Below, piece after piece: positions 61,701-64,000 of a stretch of DNA of 64,000 nucleotides. Under the pieces are notes generated by a model, which did not search any database, had not been told where the DNA came from, and saw only the letters and a list, made by a program, of their open reading frames with translations. Each line of letters opens with the position of its first letter. Within the stretch, counting starts at the first letter, position 1. Both the position numbers and the translations under genes were made by a program. Source of the DNA: Petrolisthes cinctipes (lineage: Eukaryota > Arthropoda > Malacostraca > Decapoda > Porcellanidae); assembly GCA_033782935.1 (NCBI GenBank), contig JAWQEG010000286.1, positions 1,191,501 through 1,255,500 on the forward strand. Direction: 5' to 3'.

Positions 61701-64000
61701 TTTTGAAAATACTCTAACACGGAGTAGGAATGTACAGATCGCTTCTGGGACCCAAAAATATCGAGTTTTCGGATGTTTTGAGCCTGAATTTGAGATATAA
61801 ACGGGTACAGAAGATGCATGCACATATTGACTTTGGGCACCTACAATATCGATTTTCAGCATGTTTTGGGCCTGTATTTTGAAAATACTCTAACACGGAG
61901 TAGGCATGTACAGATCGCTTCTGGGACCCAAAAATATCGAATTTTCGGGTGTTTTGAGTCTGAATTTGAGATATAAACGGGTACAGAAGATGCATGCACA
62001 TATCGACTGTGGGCAGCTAAAATATCGATTTTTAGCATGTTTTGGGCCTATATTTTGAAAACATTCTAGCACTGAGTAGGCATGTACAGATCGCTTGTGG
62101 GACCCAAAAATATTGAATTTTTGGGTGTTTTGAGCCTAAATTTGGGATATAAACGGGTACAGAACATGCATACACATATTGACTTTGTTCACCTAAAATA
62201 CCAATTTTGAGCATGTTTTGGGTCTGTATCTTGAAAACATTCTAGCAAGGAGTAGGCATGTACAGATCGCTTCTGGGACCCAAAAATATCGAATTTTCGG
62301 GTGTTTTGAGCCTGAATTTGGGAAATATAGGGGTACAGAAGATGCATACACATATTGTCTTTGACACCTAAAATATCGATTTTCATCATGGTTTGGCCTG
62401 TATTTTGAAAATACTCTAACACGGAGTAGGAATGTACAGATCGCTTCTGGGACCCAAAATTATCGAGTTTTCGGGTGTTTTGAGCCTGAATTTGAGATAT
62501 ACACGGGTACAGAAGATGCATGCACATATTGACTTTGGGCACCTACAATATCGATTTTCAACATGTTTTGGGCCTGTATTTTGAAAATACTCTAACACGG
62601 AGTAGGCATGTACAGATGGCTTCTGGGACCCAAAAATATCGAATTTTCGGGTGTTTTGAGCCTGAATTTGAGATATAAACGGGTACAGAAGATGCATGCA
62701 CATATTGACTTTGGGCACCTAAAATATCGATTTTCAGCATGTTTTGGGCCTGTATTTTGAAAATACTCTAACACGGAGTAGGCATGTACAGATCGCTTCT
62801 GGGACCCAAAAATATCGAATTTTCGGGTGTTTTGAGCCGGAATTTGGGATATAAACGGGTACAGAATATGAATGCACATATCGACTGTGGGCACCTAAAA
62901 TATCGATTTTTAGCATGTTTTGGGCCTATATTTTGAAAACATTCTAGCACTGAGTAGGCATGTACAGATCGCTTCTGGGACCCAAAAATATTGAATTTTT
63001 GGGTGTTTTGAGCCTGAATTTGGGATATAAACGGGTACAGAACATGCATACACATATTGACTTTGTTCACCTAAAATATCGATTTTGAGCATGTTTTTGG
63101 TCTGTATCTTTAAAACATTCTAGCAAGGAGTAGGCATGTACAGATCGCTTCTGGGACCCAAAAATATCGAATTTTCGGGTGTTTTGAGCCTGAATTTGGG
63201 AAATATACGGGAACAGAAGATGCATACACATATTGTCTTTGGGCACCTAAAATATCGATTTTCAGCATGTTTTGGGCCTGTATTTTGAAAATACTCTAAC
63301 ACGGAGTAGGCATGTACAGATCGCTTCTGGGACCCAAAAATATCGAATTTTCCGGTGTTTTGAGTCTGAATTTGAGATATAAACGGGTACAGAAGATGCA
63401 TGCACATATCGACTGTGGGCACCTAAAATATCGATTTTCAGCATGTTTTGGGCCTGTATTTTGAAAACATTCTAGCACTAAGTAGGCATGTACAGATCGC
63501 TTCTGGGACCCAAAAATATCGAATTTTTGGGTGTTTTGAGCCTGAATTTGAGATATAAACGGGTACAGAAGATGCATGCACATATTGACTTTGGGCACCT
63601 AAAATATCGATTTTTAGCATGTTTTGGGCCTATATTTTGAAAACATTCTAGCACTGAGTAGGCATGTACAGATCGCTTCTGGGACCCAAAAATATTGAAT
63701 TTTCGGGTGTTTTGAGCCTGAATTTGGGATATAAACGGGTACAGAACATGCATACACATATTGACTTTATTCACCTAAAATATCGATTTTGAGCATGTTT
63801 TTGGTCTGTATCTTGAAAACATTCTAGCAAGGAGTAGGCATGTACAGATCGCTTCTGGGACCCAAAAATATCGAATTTTCGGGTGTTTTGAGCCTTAATT
63901 TGGGAAATATACGAGAACAGAAGATGCATACACATATTGTCTTTGGGCACCTAAAATATCGATTTTCATCATGGTTTGGCCTGTATTTTGAAAATACTCT

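Larger units (their letters stand above)
28631..64000. repeat. 176-bp satellite array, block 3 (about 201 monomers, continues past the window)
   Basis: It resumes at the exact monomer position where block 2 stopped and runs in the same orientation to the window end without unique sequence. A consensus monomer can be read as 176 bases. One half starts ACCTAAAATATCGATTTTTA and contains GCATGTTTTGGGCC and GGCATGTACAGATCGCTT. The other starts ACCCAAAAATATCGAATTTT and contains GGGTGTTTTGAGCC and GATGCATGCACATATCGACT. The halves are clearly related. Monomers in the last 10 kb look more uniform than those in block 1. No gene is claimed in this block. Confidence 0.98.

Noticed and set aside
3759..64000. 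Dozens of minus- and plus-strand ORFs of 60-180 codons across the satellite blocks
   Set aside because: They are frame readings of a 176-bp repeat, overlap one another in several frames, change frame each monomer and have no domain.

Overview
The window looks like an arthropod nuclear genome, most probably a malacostracan/decapod crustacean. It holds intact crustacean-type histones H2A and H2B with animal replication-dependent histone 3' stem-loops, fragments of a Jockey-like non-LTR retrotransposon, three different DNA transposons and a very large AT-rich satellite. There are no operons, tRNA or rRNA genes, and nothing prokaryotic.

Layout. 1-1045: 3' end of a non-LTR retrotransposon (reverse-transcriptase C-terminus, 3' UTR, poly-A tail). 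1082-1453: histone H2B (+) with a 3' stem-loop. 1507-2812: non-coding spacer. 2909-3280: histone H2A (-) with stem-loop and U7-type purine element, convergent with H2B. 3470-3652: decayed RT fragment. 3767 to the window end: one uniformly oriented tandem array of a 176-bp satellite monomer, split into three blocks (3767-4956, 13149-25125, 28631-64000; about 48.5 kb, roughly 275 monomers) by two transposon insertions.

Insertion 1 (4957-13148) is a nested pair. The outer element is P-element-like: 8-bp target-site duplication CGTAGTAG, a 32-34 bp terminal inverted repeat, a 13-bp subterminal inverted repeat, and a broken THAP-domain gene reading inward from its right end. Its right terminal repeat was later split by a 4.27-kb PIF/Harbinger-like element (8866-13130; 25-bp TIRs, TSD TAT). 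That element carries a dead HARBI1-type nuclease gene (+) and a dead Myb/SANT-like gene (-). Insertion 2 (25126-28630) is a piggyBac-like element with an apparently intact transposase. It is flanked by CTAG rather than TTAA, and uninterrupted copies of the same site occur elsewhere in the array.

The order of events can be read from the sequence. The satellite came first, the P-like element jumped into it, and Harbinger jumped into the P-like terminus. Separately, the piggyBac-like element entered the array and is the least decayed. The satellite monomer is itself an ancient dimer of two diverged ~88-bp halves. It has later been amplified in larger blocks (703/704, 879, 1054, 1059 and 4404 bp). 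Almost every apparent ORF in the satellite blocks is a by-product of the repeat and is not annotated as a gene.
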